Shown here piece by piece: positions 1-7,709 of a DNA stretch of 37,424 nucleotides (position 1 is the first letter of the stretch; each line of letters opens with the position of its first letter). Source of the DNA: Actinomycetota bacterium (GTDB lineage Bacteria; Actinomycetota; Actinomycetes; Actinomycetales; Microbacteriaceae); contig JAUZFP010000067.1 of the NCBI GenBank assembly GCA_030838475.1, forward strand, positions 1 through 37,424, in the 5' to 3' direction. The notes under the pieces are model-generated. The model made no database searches, had not been told where the DNA came from, and saw only the letters and a program-made list of their open reading frames with translations. A program made the position numbers and the translations under genes.

Positions 1-93
1 CTCGTTGGCGGCGGCCTTGCCGGGCTCATACGCCTTGACGAATTCCTTCAGCGCGTCGCGGATCTCATCCGGGCTGATCGTAATGTCTGCCAT
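1..93 (-). CDS. atpA: ATP synthase F1 subunit alpha, N-terminal 31 codons (cut by window edge)
   Basis: Only the first 31 codons are in the window, reading from an ATG at 93-91 off the left edge. The peptide opens MADITISPDEIRDALKEF, the usual amphipathic N-terminal helix of actinobacterial AtpA, which binds the delta subunit at the crown of F1. It follows atpH by 44 bp on the same strand, as expected in atpIBEFHAGDC order. The nucleotide-binding core is outside the window, so the call rests on the N-terminal sequence plus operon position. Confidence 0.85.
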   Translation of the reverse strand, partial: MADITISPDEIRDALKEFVKAYEPGKAAANE

Positions 94-137
94 TGTGTTC
101 CCTTTGTTTGGTGAAGTTTGGTTTGGTCCGCGAAGCG

Positions 138-929
138 TTAGCTCGCGAGCCGAAGTCTCAGGTCGGCGATGCGATTCGAGATCGTGCCGTCGATGACCTC
201 TGAGCCGACCTGGACGCGCATCCCGCCCAGAATCTCGGGGTCAACGATCACGTTGAGTCGAACCTCGCGGTCATACTGTTTGCCTAGCGCGGCCTGGAGG
301 CGTTCACGCTGGTCGTCATCGAGCGCGGTTGCGACGGTCACCGTCGCGATTCCGTTGCCCGCCTCGTCCGCGACAATCGTCGCCGCGTAGCGGATGAGTT
401 CGCCGATCCGACGTCCGCGGGGCTGGGCGAGGAGCGCCTTCAGGATCGCGATGGTCTGATCGCTGGCTTTTCCCTTGAGGAGCGAGTCAACGAGCGAGAC
501 CTTGCCGTCCACTCCCCCGAGCTTGCTGCCGAGCGCCAGTTCGAGCTCGGAGTTCGAGGTCACCGCGACGCCAAACTCGAACAGCTCGTCATCCACGGAC
601 AGGTCCTTGGGAGCCGAGGCCGCCAACGCGCGGATGCCCAGCTCCTCGATGCCCGCGACCAGGTCATCCTCACTGGACCACCGGCTGGTGCTCAGCGACT
701 CGAGAATTGCCAGCGCTGCTTTGGTGTCTCTGGCGAACACCTTCGCGACGATCCCCTTGCGGTCGGAGTCCTTCGCGGTGTCGTCGGAGAGCGCGGCGCG
801 CAGCTCGTGCGAGCCACTCACCACGAGCGCAGCGGCCAGCAGCTGCTCGCCGGTGGCGAGATCAACCGTGCCCTGCTTCGCGAGGGTCGCGTTTGCCGCG
901 GCGATCGCTTCTCGTGTTGCCGAACCCAT
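138..929 (-). CDS. atpH: ATP synthase F1 subunit delta (OSCP family)
   Basis: Peripheral-stalk subunit that clamps the b subunit to the top of the alpha3beta3 head. The 263-residue product is longer than the roughly 180-residue proteobacterial form, as is usual in Actinobacteria; it is not fused to subunit b as in mycobacteria. The C-terminal third shows the OSCP pattern (AKQGTVDL... near the start, then VTVATALDDDQRERLQAALG and a final segment ending VIDGTISNRIADLRLRLAS, in which DGTI/S precedes the terminal helix). The start is an ATG 20 bp after the atpF stop and the gene is followed by atpA, so it sits in the ATP synthase operon. Long ORFs on the opposite strand here are high-GC shadows. 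Confidence 0.95.
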   Translation of the reverse strand: MGSATREAIAAANATLAKQGTVDLATGEQLLAAALVVSGSHELRAALSDDTAKDSDRKGIVAKVFARDTKAALAILESLSTSRWSSEDDLVAGIEELGIRALAASAPKDLSVDDELFEFGVAVTSNSELELALGSKLGGVDGKVSLVDSLLKGKASDQTIAILKALLAQPRGRRIGELIRYAATIVADEAGNGIATVTVATALDDDQRERLQAALGKQYDREVRLNVIVDPEILGGMRVQVGSEVIDGTISNRIADLRLRLAS

Positions 930-949
930 GATCTATGCCTTCGTGGTCG

Positions 950-1522
950 TTACTTGGACTTGGAGGTGGAGGCTGCTGTGCTTTTCGGCACCGAAACCGG
1001 AGCTTCGAGGTCGCTGAGGAACCGGTCGACGATGTCCTTGGAGCGCTTGTCGCTCGACAGGCTCTCACCGATGACGCCGGATGCCAGGTCGATCGCGAGC
1101 GAGCCGACCTCTGCGCGAAGCGAAACGAGCGCGGCGGTGCGCTCGGCCTCGATCTGCAGCTCGGCGTTCGCGGTGACGCGGGCTGCCTCGACGGTGGCCT
1201 GCTCCTTGGCCTCGGCGACGATCTTGACGCCTTCGGCGCGAGCGTTATCGCGAATTCGCGCGCCCTCCGCGCGAGCCTCGGCCAGCGCGGCCTCGTACTC
1301 GCCCTTCTTGGCTTCCGCGGCCGCCTCGGCGACCTCGGCGCGCTTGATGCCACCCTCGATGGCATCGCTGCGGGCGTCGAGCATCGCGTTGAGTCGCGGC
1401 AACACCTTCCAGATGAAGACCACCAGGACGACGAGGAAGACGAACCCGCCGTAGATGAGGTCCGCTGGCTGCGGAAGCAGCGGGTTATCCGCCGACTTCA
1501 CGACGAGAAATGCGTGATGCAT
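950..1522 (-). CDS. atpF: ATP synthase Fo subunit b
   Basis: Membrane-anchored stator subunit. The 190-residue protein has one hydrophobic segment (about residues 22-42, YGGFVFLVVLVVFIWKVLP) followed by a long charged Ala/Glu/Lys/Arg helix (about 50-165) of the type that forms the right-handed coiled-coil stalk. I place the start at the ATG at 1522 and not at the GTG six bases upstream: the Shine-Dalgarno AAGGAG overlaps that GTG and stands five bases before the ATG. It lies between atpE and atpH with short gaps. The low-complexity Ala-rich helix produces several long antisense ORFs that are not genes. Confidence 0.95.
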   Translation of the reverse strand: MHHAFLVVKSADNPLLPQPADLIYGGFVFLVVLVVFIWKVLPRLNAMLDARSDAIEGGIKRAEVAEAAAEAKKGEYEAALAEARAEGARIRDNARAEGVKIVAEAKEQATVEAARVTANAELQIEAERTAALVSLRAEVGSLAIDLASGVIGESLSSDKRSKDIVDRFLSDLEAPVSVPKSTAASTSKSK

Positions 1523-1553
1523 TTCCACTCCTTCGAAAATCGTCTCGCGCTAG

Positions 1554-1790
<237 letters not shown>

Positions 1791-1887
1791 TTATTTTCCT
1801 TTCGAGGGTGGATATGTTCCGCAGCGCTGGAGCGTGAGCGGTGGTTGTGAGTGGTTCGCGGTGCTTAGTTCGGCGGTGCTTACTTTT

Positions 1888-2733
1888 TCAATGCTCGTCA
1901 GCAAGCGACAGCTGGATGTAGATGGCGCCGAGGATTGTGATGACGTAGGCCTGCAACAGCGCCACAAACAGCTCGAGTCCGAAGAAGACGACGCCGAAGG
2001 CGAAGGTCCCGAGCCCGAGCAGTCCGAGGGGCTGCCCGTTCGTGAACAGGAGCGTCACAAGGAAGAACTGGGTTGCGGCCCAGCAGAGCGCGAGCAGCAT
2101 GTGCCCGGCGACCAGGTTCATCAGGAGTCGGAGGGTGAGCGAGATGGGGCGCACGATGAACGTCGAAACGAATTCGACCGGCGTCAGAAGGATGTACAGC
2201 GGCCACGGCACCCCGGGTGGAAACAGCGAGGCTTTGAAGAATCCACCGCCGTGCTTCTTGATGCCCGCATAGATAAACACGACGTACAGGATGAGCGCTT
2301 CGAGCAGCGGGATGCCGATGATCGAGGTTCCCGCGATCTGCAGGCCGGGAATGATGCCGGTCAGATTCATACCGATCGTGACAAAGAAGACCGTCATGAG
2401 GATCGGCATGAAGCGGCGGCCGTCCTTCTCGCCGAGCGTGTCGATGATGATGCTGTTGCGCGGGAATCCGAGGATGAATTCGGTGACGACCTGGCCGCGA
2501 CCGGGCACCAGCTTCAGTCGCCGAGTGCCGACCAACAGGAACACCAGAAGCAGAACCAGGACGAGCAGCCGGATGAGCTCGATGCGGTTGAGGGCAAACG
2601 GCGTGCCAGCGAAGAGGACTGCCGGTGGGAAGAAGTCCTCGATTGAGGGCGGGTTGAAGCCGCTCCCGTTGTCGCTTGAGAATTTGTCAACGCTGACAGA
2701 CAGGAGTGCATTGGAAAGAACGGAGGTGAGCAG
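1888..2733 (-). CDS. atpB: ATP synthase Fo subunit a, apparently CTG-initiated
   Basis: Proton half-channel subunit with five to six TM helices. The essential arginine is in SLTLRLLMN (R202 with this start), and the C-terminal helix FVALLQAYVITILGAIY is typical. A GTG further in (2544) would delete about 63 residues, including FNPPSIEDFFP and FAGTPFALNRI, which are normal parts of actinobacterial AtpB. The reading frame is open up to a TAA at 2739-2737 and holds no ATG, GTG or TTG there; the only plausible start is CTG at 2733-2731, six bases after a good AGGAG. That gives 281 residues, a normal length. Alternatively a frameshift or sequence error hides a standard start; I see no need for one. 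Confidence 0.85.
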   Translation of the reverse strand: MLTSVLSNALLSVSVDKFSSDNGSGFNPPSIEDFFPPAVLFAGTPFALNRIELIRLLVLVLLLVFLLVGTRRLKLVPGRGQVVTEFILGFPRNSIIIDTLGEKDGRRFMPILMTVFFVTIGMNLTGIIPGLQIAGTSIIGIPLLEALILYVVFIYAGIKKHGGGFFKASLFPPGVPWPLYILLTPVEFVSTFIVRPISLTLRLLMNLVAGHMLLALCWAATQFFLVTLLFTNGQPLGLLGLGTFAFGVVFFGLELFVALLQAYVITILGAIYIQLSLADEH

Positions 2734-2795
2734 TGCTTACTCCTGAATCGGGGCGCAGCGCGCAGCGTTCACAAAGATGAGGTGCCCCAACCCTA

Positions 2796-3260
2796 TCAAG
2801 ATTCCTCGGACGATTTCTTGGGTTCGACGGCGCTCTCGCCCGGCAGGGCGACGTCCGTGTACGGGACTCGACCGCGCTGAAGGGCGAGCGCATCGACGAT
2901 GAGGGTGCCGAGCACCGCGGCAATGATCGTGAAGCCGAAAATGGTCGGGTTGAGCCAGGTCGCCGCACGAAGGGAAATTATCAGTACGAGGAAGATCACG
3001 AACTTGAGAATGAACGTGCCAAGGACAATTCCGTAGTACACGGCGATCCCCTCGGGGAGGCGCGCCACCCGCGACGCGACCACGAAGCTGGCCGCGGTAA
3101 GCCCCATGAACACCGCGGTCACGCCTGCTCCGAGCAGCGCGCTCACCAGCCCGGGCACGCCGGCGACCAGGTATCCGATGATCCCGCCGACGATCACGAT
3201 GCCGATCGTCAGGATGGTCCCGTACCGCAGGGCGCGCGTCAGGATTGTCGTGTTGTTCAT
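2796..3260 (-). CDS. AtpI-like membrane protein of the ATP synthase operon
   Basis: A 154-residue protein with four hydrophobic segments (about residues 15-35, 38-62, 77-97 and 105-125) and a charged C-terminal tail ending KKSSEES. Its place directly upstream of atpB and its four-helix pattern match the small, poorly conserved atpI slot; in other bacteria AtpI helps assemble the c ring or moves magnesium. Sequence conservation of that slot is low, so the function is inferred from position. Its ATG overlaps the stop of the upstream wecA-like gene by four bases (ATGA), which predicts translational coupling. Confidence 0.7.
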   Translation of the reverse strand: MNNTTILTRALRYGTILTIGIVIVGGIIGYLVAGVPGLVSALLGAGVTAVFMGLTAASFVVASRVARLPEGIAVYYGIVLGTFILKFVIFLVLIISLRAATWLNPTIFGFTIIAAVLGTLIVDALALQRGRVPYTDVALPGESAVEPKKSSEES

Positions 3261-4483
3261 CGGTTAATTCCCTCGGCTTCGGTTTCGGGTACTGCCGCCA
3301 CATCGAGTGGATCGAGCTTGGCGACATCCTCACCAGGGGCCGCCTCGGCGACCTCGGTGCGCTGCGCATGAACCTCTGCCCGCTTACGTCGGCTAAGCGG
3401 CGCGAGCGTGAAACCGCTTGTGATGATGAATCCGACCGCGATGAAAGTTACCGCACCCCACCAGGGGATGAACAGGAATAGCAGGAGGCCGACCGACGCG
3501 ACGAGTGTCCACGCGTAAAAGATCAGAACGGCGTGCAGATGAGAGTGCCCCATATCGAGCAGGCGGTGGTGCAAGTGTTTACGGTCGGCGCTGAACGGCG
3601 ACTTGCCGGCGCGGAGCCGACGCAGCACCGCGAGCCCGAAGTCGAGCAGCGGGATCGCGAGGATTGCGAACGGGAGCAGGATCGGGATGTAGGCGTCGAG
3701 CAGGATGCTGTGGCCCACAACCGCCCCGATTGACCCGGGGTTGATGTAGCCCGTGACACTGATGGCGGACACCGCCATCAGGAGGCCCACTAGCAGCGCC
3801 CCCGAATCGCCCATAAACATCCTGGCCGGGTGGAAGTTGACGGGCAGGAATCCGACACAGACCCCGATCAACACAACGGTGACAAGTGCGGCGAGGTTGA
3901 AGTAGCTCAGATTGTTCGCCGACTGCTGAAGATACGTGTACACGAAAAACGTGCCATTCGCGATGATCGCGACTCCTGCGACAAGTCCGTCCAAGCCGTC
4001 GACGAAGTTGACGGCGTTCATCACGAGCACAATGACAAACACCGTGAGGATGAGGGATTGCAGCGGGGACCCGATGATGGTGTCGCCGATGGGCAGGCTT
4101 GTGACCTGGGTACCTCCGAACGCAACTATTCCGGCCACAATGAATTGACCCGCAAGCTTCGTGTACCAGTTGAGGTCGAGGAGATCGTCCACGACACCCA
4201 TCACGACAACGAGGAGCGCCGCGAGCAGGATTGTGACAACCTGCCAGGGCTCGCCGAACGCCGAGCGCAGCGGGGGGATCAGCCAGGCGGAACCGATGGC
4301 GACAACCACGCCAAGGAACATGGCCACACCGCCGAGCCGTGGCGTTGGCTGAGTGTGGACATCCCTCGACCGAATTTTCGGATAGAGCCGGTAGCGATGA
4401 CTCAGCCGCAGGATGACCATTGAAAGTGCCCACGTCACGACGGCGGCGACCGCAACCGTGAGGGCGTAGAAGACTATTCGCAT
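3257..4483 (-). CDS. wecA: Undecaprenyl-phosphate N-acetylhexosamine-1-phosphate transferase (WecA/TagO type)
   Basis: Polytopic enzyme (408 residues, about 11 TM segments) that moves a sugar-1-phosphate, usually GlcNAc-1-P from UDP-GlcNAc, onto undecaprenyl (or decaprenyl) phosphate to start cell-envelope glycan synthesis. All family motifs are visible: DDLLDLNW with D99-D100, NFVDGLDGL (around D162), MGDSG (225-229) and the cytoplasmic HLHHRLLDMGHSH (303-315). The last motif separates WecA/TagO from MraY. The C-terminal tail (about 365-408) is hydrophilic. The ATG overlaps the end of sua5 by ten bases and its stop overlaps the AtpI-like start, so the whole block from sua5 to atpA may be one transcript. 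The exact sugar cannot be told from sequence. Confidence 0.9.
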   Translation of the reverse strand: MRIVFYALTVAVAAVVTWALSMVILRLSHRYRLYPKIRSRDVHTQPTPRLGGVAMFLGVVVAIGSAWLIPPLRSAFGEPWQVVTILLAALLVVVMGVVDDLLDLNWYTKLAGQFIVAGIVAFGGTQVTSLPIGDTIIGSPLQSLILTVFVIVLVMNAVNFVDGLDGLVAGVAIIANGTFFVYTYLQQSANNLSYFNLAALVTVVLIGVCVGFLPVNFHPARMFMGDSGALLVGLLMAVSAISVTGYINPGSIGAVVGHSILLDAYIPILLPFAILAIPLLDFGLAVLRRLRAGKSPFSADRKHLHHRLLDMGHSHLHAVLIFYAWTLVASVGLLLFLFIPWWGAVTFIAVGFIITSGFTLAPLSRRKRAEVHAQRTEVAEAAPGEDVAKLDPLDVAAVPETEAEGINR

Positions 4484-5151
4484 CGGTCCGCCCCAACGAT
4501 GTCGCGGATGGCGCCGGCGTCGATGACGCCGTGGCGGACGATCCGCAGTTTGCCGCCGTCCACCAGCAGGCCGGTCGCGTCGACGATGGTCGAACCGGGG
4601 TCCGGGGCCCCCGCGTGCTCGACTCCCACCTCGCCGCCGTTCAGGTAGACCCCTACGGAATCCCCCAGGTCGTCTCGAGCCTCGGCGCTCGTGTGCGCGG
4701 CGGGTTTCCCGGTCAGGTTCGCGCTGGAGACGGCGAGCGGCCCGGTTTCTGCCAGCAGGGCCAGCGCGATCGGGTTCGAGGGCATCCGGAGTGCGACGGT
4801 GCCGCGTGCATCGCCGAGATCCCAGGCCAGCGAGGAACGAGCGGGGAGGATGACCGTGAGCCCGCCCGGCCAGAAGGCGGCCACGAGGGCGCGAACCTCG
4901 TCCGGCACGGTCTCGGCGAGCGCATCCAGTGCTTCGACCGATGCGATGAGAACGGGCGGCGGCGAGTCTCGACCGCGGCCCTTCGCGTCGAGGAGCCGCT
5001 GCACGGCCGCCGGCGAGAACGCGTCCGCTGCGACCCCGTACACGGTGTCGGTGGGGATGACCACGAGTTCGCCACGCCCAATTACGGCACGCGCTAAGCG
5101 CACTCCGGAGAGCAACTCGGAGGGTTCCGAGCAGTCGAATTCAGGGGCCAT
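4474..5151 (-). CDS. tsaC: L-threonylcarbamoyladenylate synthase (Sua5/TsaC)
   Basis: Makes threonylcarbamoyl-AMP from threonine, bicarbonate and ATP, the first step of t6A37 modification in ANN-decoding tRNAs. The 225-residue YrdC-fold protein shows PTDTVYGV (33-40), the basic KGRGRDSPPPVLI stretch, and SSANLTGKPAAHT near residue 145. It is close to the single-domain TsaC length and lacks the extra Sua5 C-terminal domain. The open frame runs on upstream to 5853, but that part is antisense to the HAD gene; the ATG at 5151 matches the family N-terminus. In most actinobacteria this gene directly follows prmC; here a plus-strand block separates them. Confidence 0.9.
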   Translation of the reverse strand: MAPEFDCSEPSELLSGVRLARAVIGRGELVVIPTDTVYGVAADAFSPAAVQRLLDAKGRGRDSPPPVLIASVEALDALAETVPDEVRALVAAFWPGGLTVILPARSSLAWDLGDARGTVALRMPSNPIALALLAETGPLAVSSANLTGKPAAHTSAEARDDLGDSVGVYLNGGEVGVEHAGAPDPGSTIVDATGLLVDGGKLRIVRHGVIDAGAIRDIVGADRCE

Positions 5152-5223
5152 GTCGCATCCATCGTAGTCGCAGGCGTTTGGGGCGAACTCCGGTGCCCGG
5201 GGAGCGCTAGCGTTGACAACATC

Positions 5224-5838
5224 GTGGATCTGTACCTGTTTGACTTCGACAAGACGCTGTACGCGTACGACTTTCGAAAGCGTCTCCCGGCCCTCAGTGC
5301 GGTGAGCGGAGTCAGCCAGTACCACCTCGCGAAGACCTGGTGGGCGGGCGGCTTCGAGGTGCGCGCGGAACTCGGCGAGTGGAAGACAGCAGACGAGTAT
5401 CTCGAGAAGTTCGCGGAGGTGACGGGGGCGCGAATCACCCTCGACCAGTGGTGCGAGGCGCGGCACGCGGCATCCACCCCCAACGTCGGAGTTGTCGATG
5501 CACTGCGGCTCGCGTCCACCCTCGGGACCGTCTCGCTGTTCTCCAACAATCCCCCACCGTTCGTCGCGACGCTCGCCAAGATGGCACCGGATGTCGCCGC
5601 CATCCTTGGCCCGAACGTGCTCGTGAGCTGCGAGATCGGCATTCGTAAACCGGATCCCGCCGCCTATCTCGCGGCCGTCCGCCACTATGGCGGGCGGGCG
5701 GTCGATTCCTTCTTCGTCGACGATTCCGCGGCCAACATCGCGGGAGCCGCCAAGGACGGCATCACGACGTTCCACTACACGGACGAGGCGGACGTCCCCG
5801 CGCTCGACGCCGCGATCCGCGCCTTCGCCGCCCGGTAG
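5224..5838 (+). CDS. HAD-superfamily hydrolase
   Basis: A 204-residue haloacid-dehalogenase-fold phosphatase. Motif I is LFDFDKTLY with nucleophile D7 and acid/base D9, motif II is LFSNN (Ser/Asn after the strand), motif III is the lysine of GIRKPDPAAY, and motif IV is FFVDDSAANI. A helical cap (about residues 15-85) lies between motifs I and II, i.e. subfamily I. The start is GTG: motif I must lie within the first ten residues and no alternative is present. Substrate unknown; close relatives act on small phosphorylated metabolites. It is divergent from sua5 (72-bp gap) and 113 bp before the drug-export operon, probably a separate unit. Confidence 0.85.
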   Translation: MDLYLFDFDKTLYAYDFRKRLPALSAVSGVSQYHLAKTWWAGGFEVRAELGEWKTADEYLEKFAEVTGARITLDQWCEARHAASTPNVGVVDALRLASTLGTVSLFSNNPPPFVATLAKMAPDVAAILGPNVLVSCEIGIRKPDPAAYLAAVRHYGGRAVDSFFVDDSAANIAGAAKDGITTFHYTDEADVPALDAAIRAFAAR

Positions 5839-5862
5839 GTTCGTTCCTCGCAAGCATCGCGC

Positions 5863-5891
5863 TTGACCCTGCTGAGTTAACTGTGTACGGT
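5863..5891 (+). promoter_or_regulatory. Candidate sigma-70-type promoter of the ABC export operon
   Basis: TTGACC at 5863-5868 and TACGGT at 5886-5891 are separated by exactly 17 bases and stand 60 bp before the ABC ATPase ATG. The -10 fits the actinobacterial TAnnnT pattern. It lies inside the first of three inverted repeats, so repressor binding there would block polymerase. Confidence 0.5.
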
Positions 5892-5934
5892 CTACACCAA
5901 ATGTACGTGATACACGCGGTGTGTGTCATACACA
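5883..5934. promoter_or_regulatory. Three spaced inverted repeats, candidate TetR operators
   Basis: Three half-site pairs with the same five-base spacer: GTGTA-N5-TACAC (5883-5897), TGTA-N5-TACA (5902-5914) and TGTGT-N5-ACACA (5920-5934). Their centres are 18-19 bp apart, just under two helical turns. The first overlaps the predicted -10 and the other two fall between the start point and the ATG. The TetR regulator encoded at the end of the same operon is the obvious candidate ligand, giving autoregulated export. Binding is inferred, the symmetry is directly visible. Confidence 0.55.
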
Positions 5935-5951
5935 GAGCGAAGGGAACGGCC

Positions 5952-6923
5952 ATGGCATCAACATCAATGATCGTGACGCGAGGGCTCCGAAAGTCCTTCC
6001 GAGGCACACCAGTACTCGAGAACCTCAATATCGACGTCGCTCGGGGCGAAATATTCGCCCTGCTCGGGCCCAACGGCGCGGGCAAGACAACGACCGTCAA
6101 CATCCTGACCACACTGCTGAAGCCTGATGCCGGCACAGCGTCGATCGCTGGCATCGACGTGGTGCACGACCCGGCCGCTGCCCGAGCGGCCCTGAGTCTC
6201 ACCGGGCAGTTTGCCGCGGTCGACCCCTTCCAGTCCGGAGCGGAAAATCTCGCAATGATGGCTCGGCTCGCCCACCTCGGCAGGAAGTCCGCCCGCATCC
6301 GCACAGCAGAACTACTTGAACAGTTTGACCTCGAAGGCGCCGCAGGACGACTAGCCTCGACCTACTCGGGCGGAATGCGGCGCAGGCTCGACCTCGCGAT
6401 CAGCCTGCTCGCCGCGCCCCCGGTCGTCTTTCTCGATGAGCCGACCACCGGACTCGATCCCCGCAGCCGCAACCAAATGTGGAGCGTCGTGCGGGAACTC
6501 ACTGCGGGAGGCACGACCATCCTGCTCACCACGCAGTACCTCGAGGAGGCCGACCAGCTTGCCGACTCGGTTGCTGTACTGAATCACGGCACGGTCGTCG
6601 CGACCGGATCCCCTGCCGAACTCAAGGCCGGACTGAACGGCGACCGGGTCGAGCTCACGTTCGAAACCGACGTTGCGTATGCGGGAGCCAGGCGGCTCGA
6701 CTTCGGCGCGGCTGCGGTGTTCGACGACGAACGAAGCGCCGTGTCAGTGCCATCGAGCGCGCCCGTTGCCACCACCCGTGAGTTGCTCGCTCTCGCCGAC
6801 CGCCACGGCCTCGCTGTCAGCAACATCTCCCTACTGAAGCCGACACTCGACGACGTGTTCTTGCACCTCACCGGCGCTATCGGCTCCGATACCGTATCCA
6901 ACGCCGAGGAGGCAGCAGCATGA
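5952..6923 (+). CDS. DrrA-type ABC exporter ATP-binding protein
   Basis: Cytoplasmic ATPase of an ABC-2 exporter, 323 residues from the ATG at 5952 (AAGGGA seven bases upstream). Walker A is GPNGAGKT (39-46), the Q-loop is in LTGQFAAVD (about 83-90), the ABC signature is YSGGMRRR (138-145), Walker B is VVFLDEP (158-164), and the H-loop lies in the TTQYLEEAD stretch. A C-terminal extension after about residue 230, with the NISLLKPTLDDVFLHLTG ending, is typical of daunorubicin-resistance DrrA proteins. An open frame extends 23 codons further upstream, but that part runs over the promoter and operators. It overlaps the permease gene by four bases (ATGA). Likely exports a hydrophobic drug or antibiotic; the substrate cannot be told. 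Confidence 0.9.
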   Translation: MASTSMIVTRGLRKSFRGTPVLENLNIDVARGEIFALLGPNGAGKTTTVNILTTLLKPDAGTASIAGIDVVHDPAAARAALSLTGQFAAVDPFQSGAENLAMMARLAHLGRKSARIRTAELLEQFDLEGAAGRLASTYSGGMRRRLDLAISLLAAPPVVFLDEPTTGLDPRSRNQMWSVVRELTAGGTTILLTTQYLEEADQLADSVAVLNHGTVVATGSPAELKAGLNGDRVELTFETDVAYAGARRLDFGAAAVFDDERSAVSVPSSAPVATTRELLALADRHGLAVSNISLLKPTLDDVFLHLTGAIGSDTVSNAEEAAA

Positions 6924-7705
6924 CCACCGCAACCCAGTTCGCCAGACCCACCAATCGACCGTTTCTCGACATCGGCGCGATGATCCTGCGCGAGTCGCGC
7001 CGCACCATACGCAGCATCGACATGCTCGTCACCGGGCTCGCGCTTCCCGCCCTCATCATGTGCGTCTTCGTCATCGTGTTTGGTGGGGCCGCTCAGCGGG
7101 ACGGCCATTACATCCAGTACGTTGTGCCCGCCATTCTCATCCTGTGCGCGGGTTTCGGCTCGGCGATGACCGCGGTTACGGTCGCGAAGGACATGCGTGG
7201 CGGCATCATCGACCGGTTCCGCACCATGCCGATCTTCGGCGGTTCGGTGCTTGTCGGCCACGTCGCGGCGAGCGTGATTCGCAACCTCATTTCGAGTGTC
7301 GTTGTGATTGGCGTCGCGGTGCTGTTGGGGTTCCGTCCGAGTGCCGACCTTGCCCACTGGGTTCTCGCCCTGCTCTATCTCGCCTTCACCATCACGGCCT
7401 TCACATGGCTGTGCTGCGCCGCCGGGCTCCTGCTCAGCGAGGAAGCGGCGGGGAGCGTGAACTTCGTGTTCCTCTTTCTGCCATACGTGTCGAGCGGGTT
7501 CGTGCCCATCGACACCATGCCGTCCTGGCTGCACGGGTTTGCCAATGCCCAGCCGTTCACACCGATTACCGAGACGATGCGTGCCTTCATCAACAACACG
7601 AGCCCGGGCACCAATGGTTGGCTTGCACTGGCTTGGCTCGGCGGAGTGCTGGTCGTCGGATACGGAGCGTCACTGATTCTGTTCCGCCGCCGCGTTAATT
7701 CCTAG
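6920..7705 (+). CDS. DrrB-type ABC-2 exporter permease
   Basis: Membrane partner of the preceding ATPase: 261 residues with six hydrophobic segments (the first about residues 37-57, the last about 232-254) and the ABC-2 family stretch FIFLPY-like VFLFLPYVSSGFVPIDTMP before the conserved PFTPITETMRAF. An N-terminal cytoplasmic helix rich in Arg precedes TM1. The ATGA overlap with the ATPase gene implies coupled translation at 1:1 stoichiometry. Together they match the minimal drrAB drug exporter of actinomycetes. Confidence 0.9.
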   Translation: MTTATQFARPTNRPFLDIGAMILRESRRTIRSIDMLVTGLALPALIMCVFVIVFGGAAQRDGHYIQYVVPAILILCAGFGSAMTAVTVAKDMRGGIIDRFRTMPIFGGSVLVGHVAASVIRNLISSVVVIGVAVLLGFRPSADLAHWVLALLYLAFTITAFTWLCCAAGLLLSEEAAGSVNFVFLFLPYVSSGFVPIDTMPSWLHGFANAQPFTPITETMRAFINNTSPGTNGWLALAWLGGVLVVGYGASLILFRRRVNS

Positions 7706-7709
7706 CAGA

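Noticed and set aside
5152-5853. N-terminal extension of the sua5 frame
   Set aside because: It is antisense to the HAD hydrolase gene and absent from the YrdC family; the ATG at 5151 fits.
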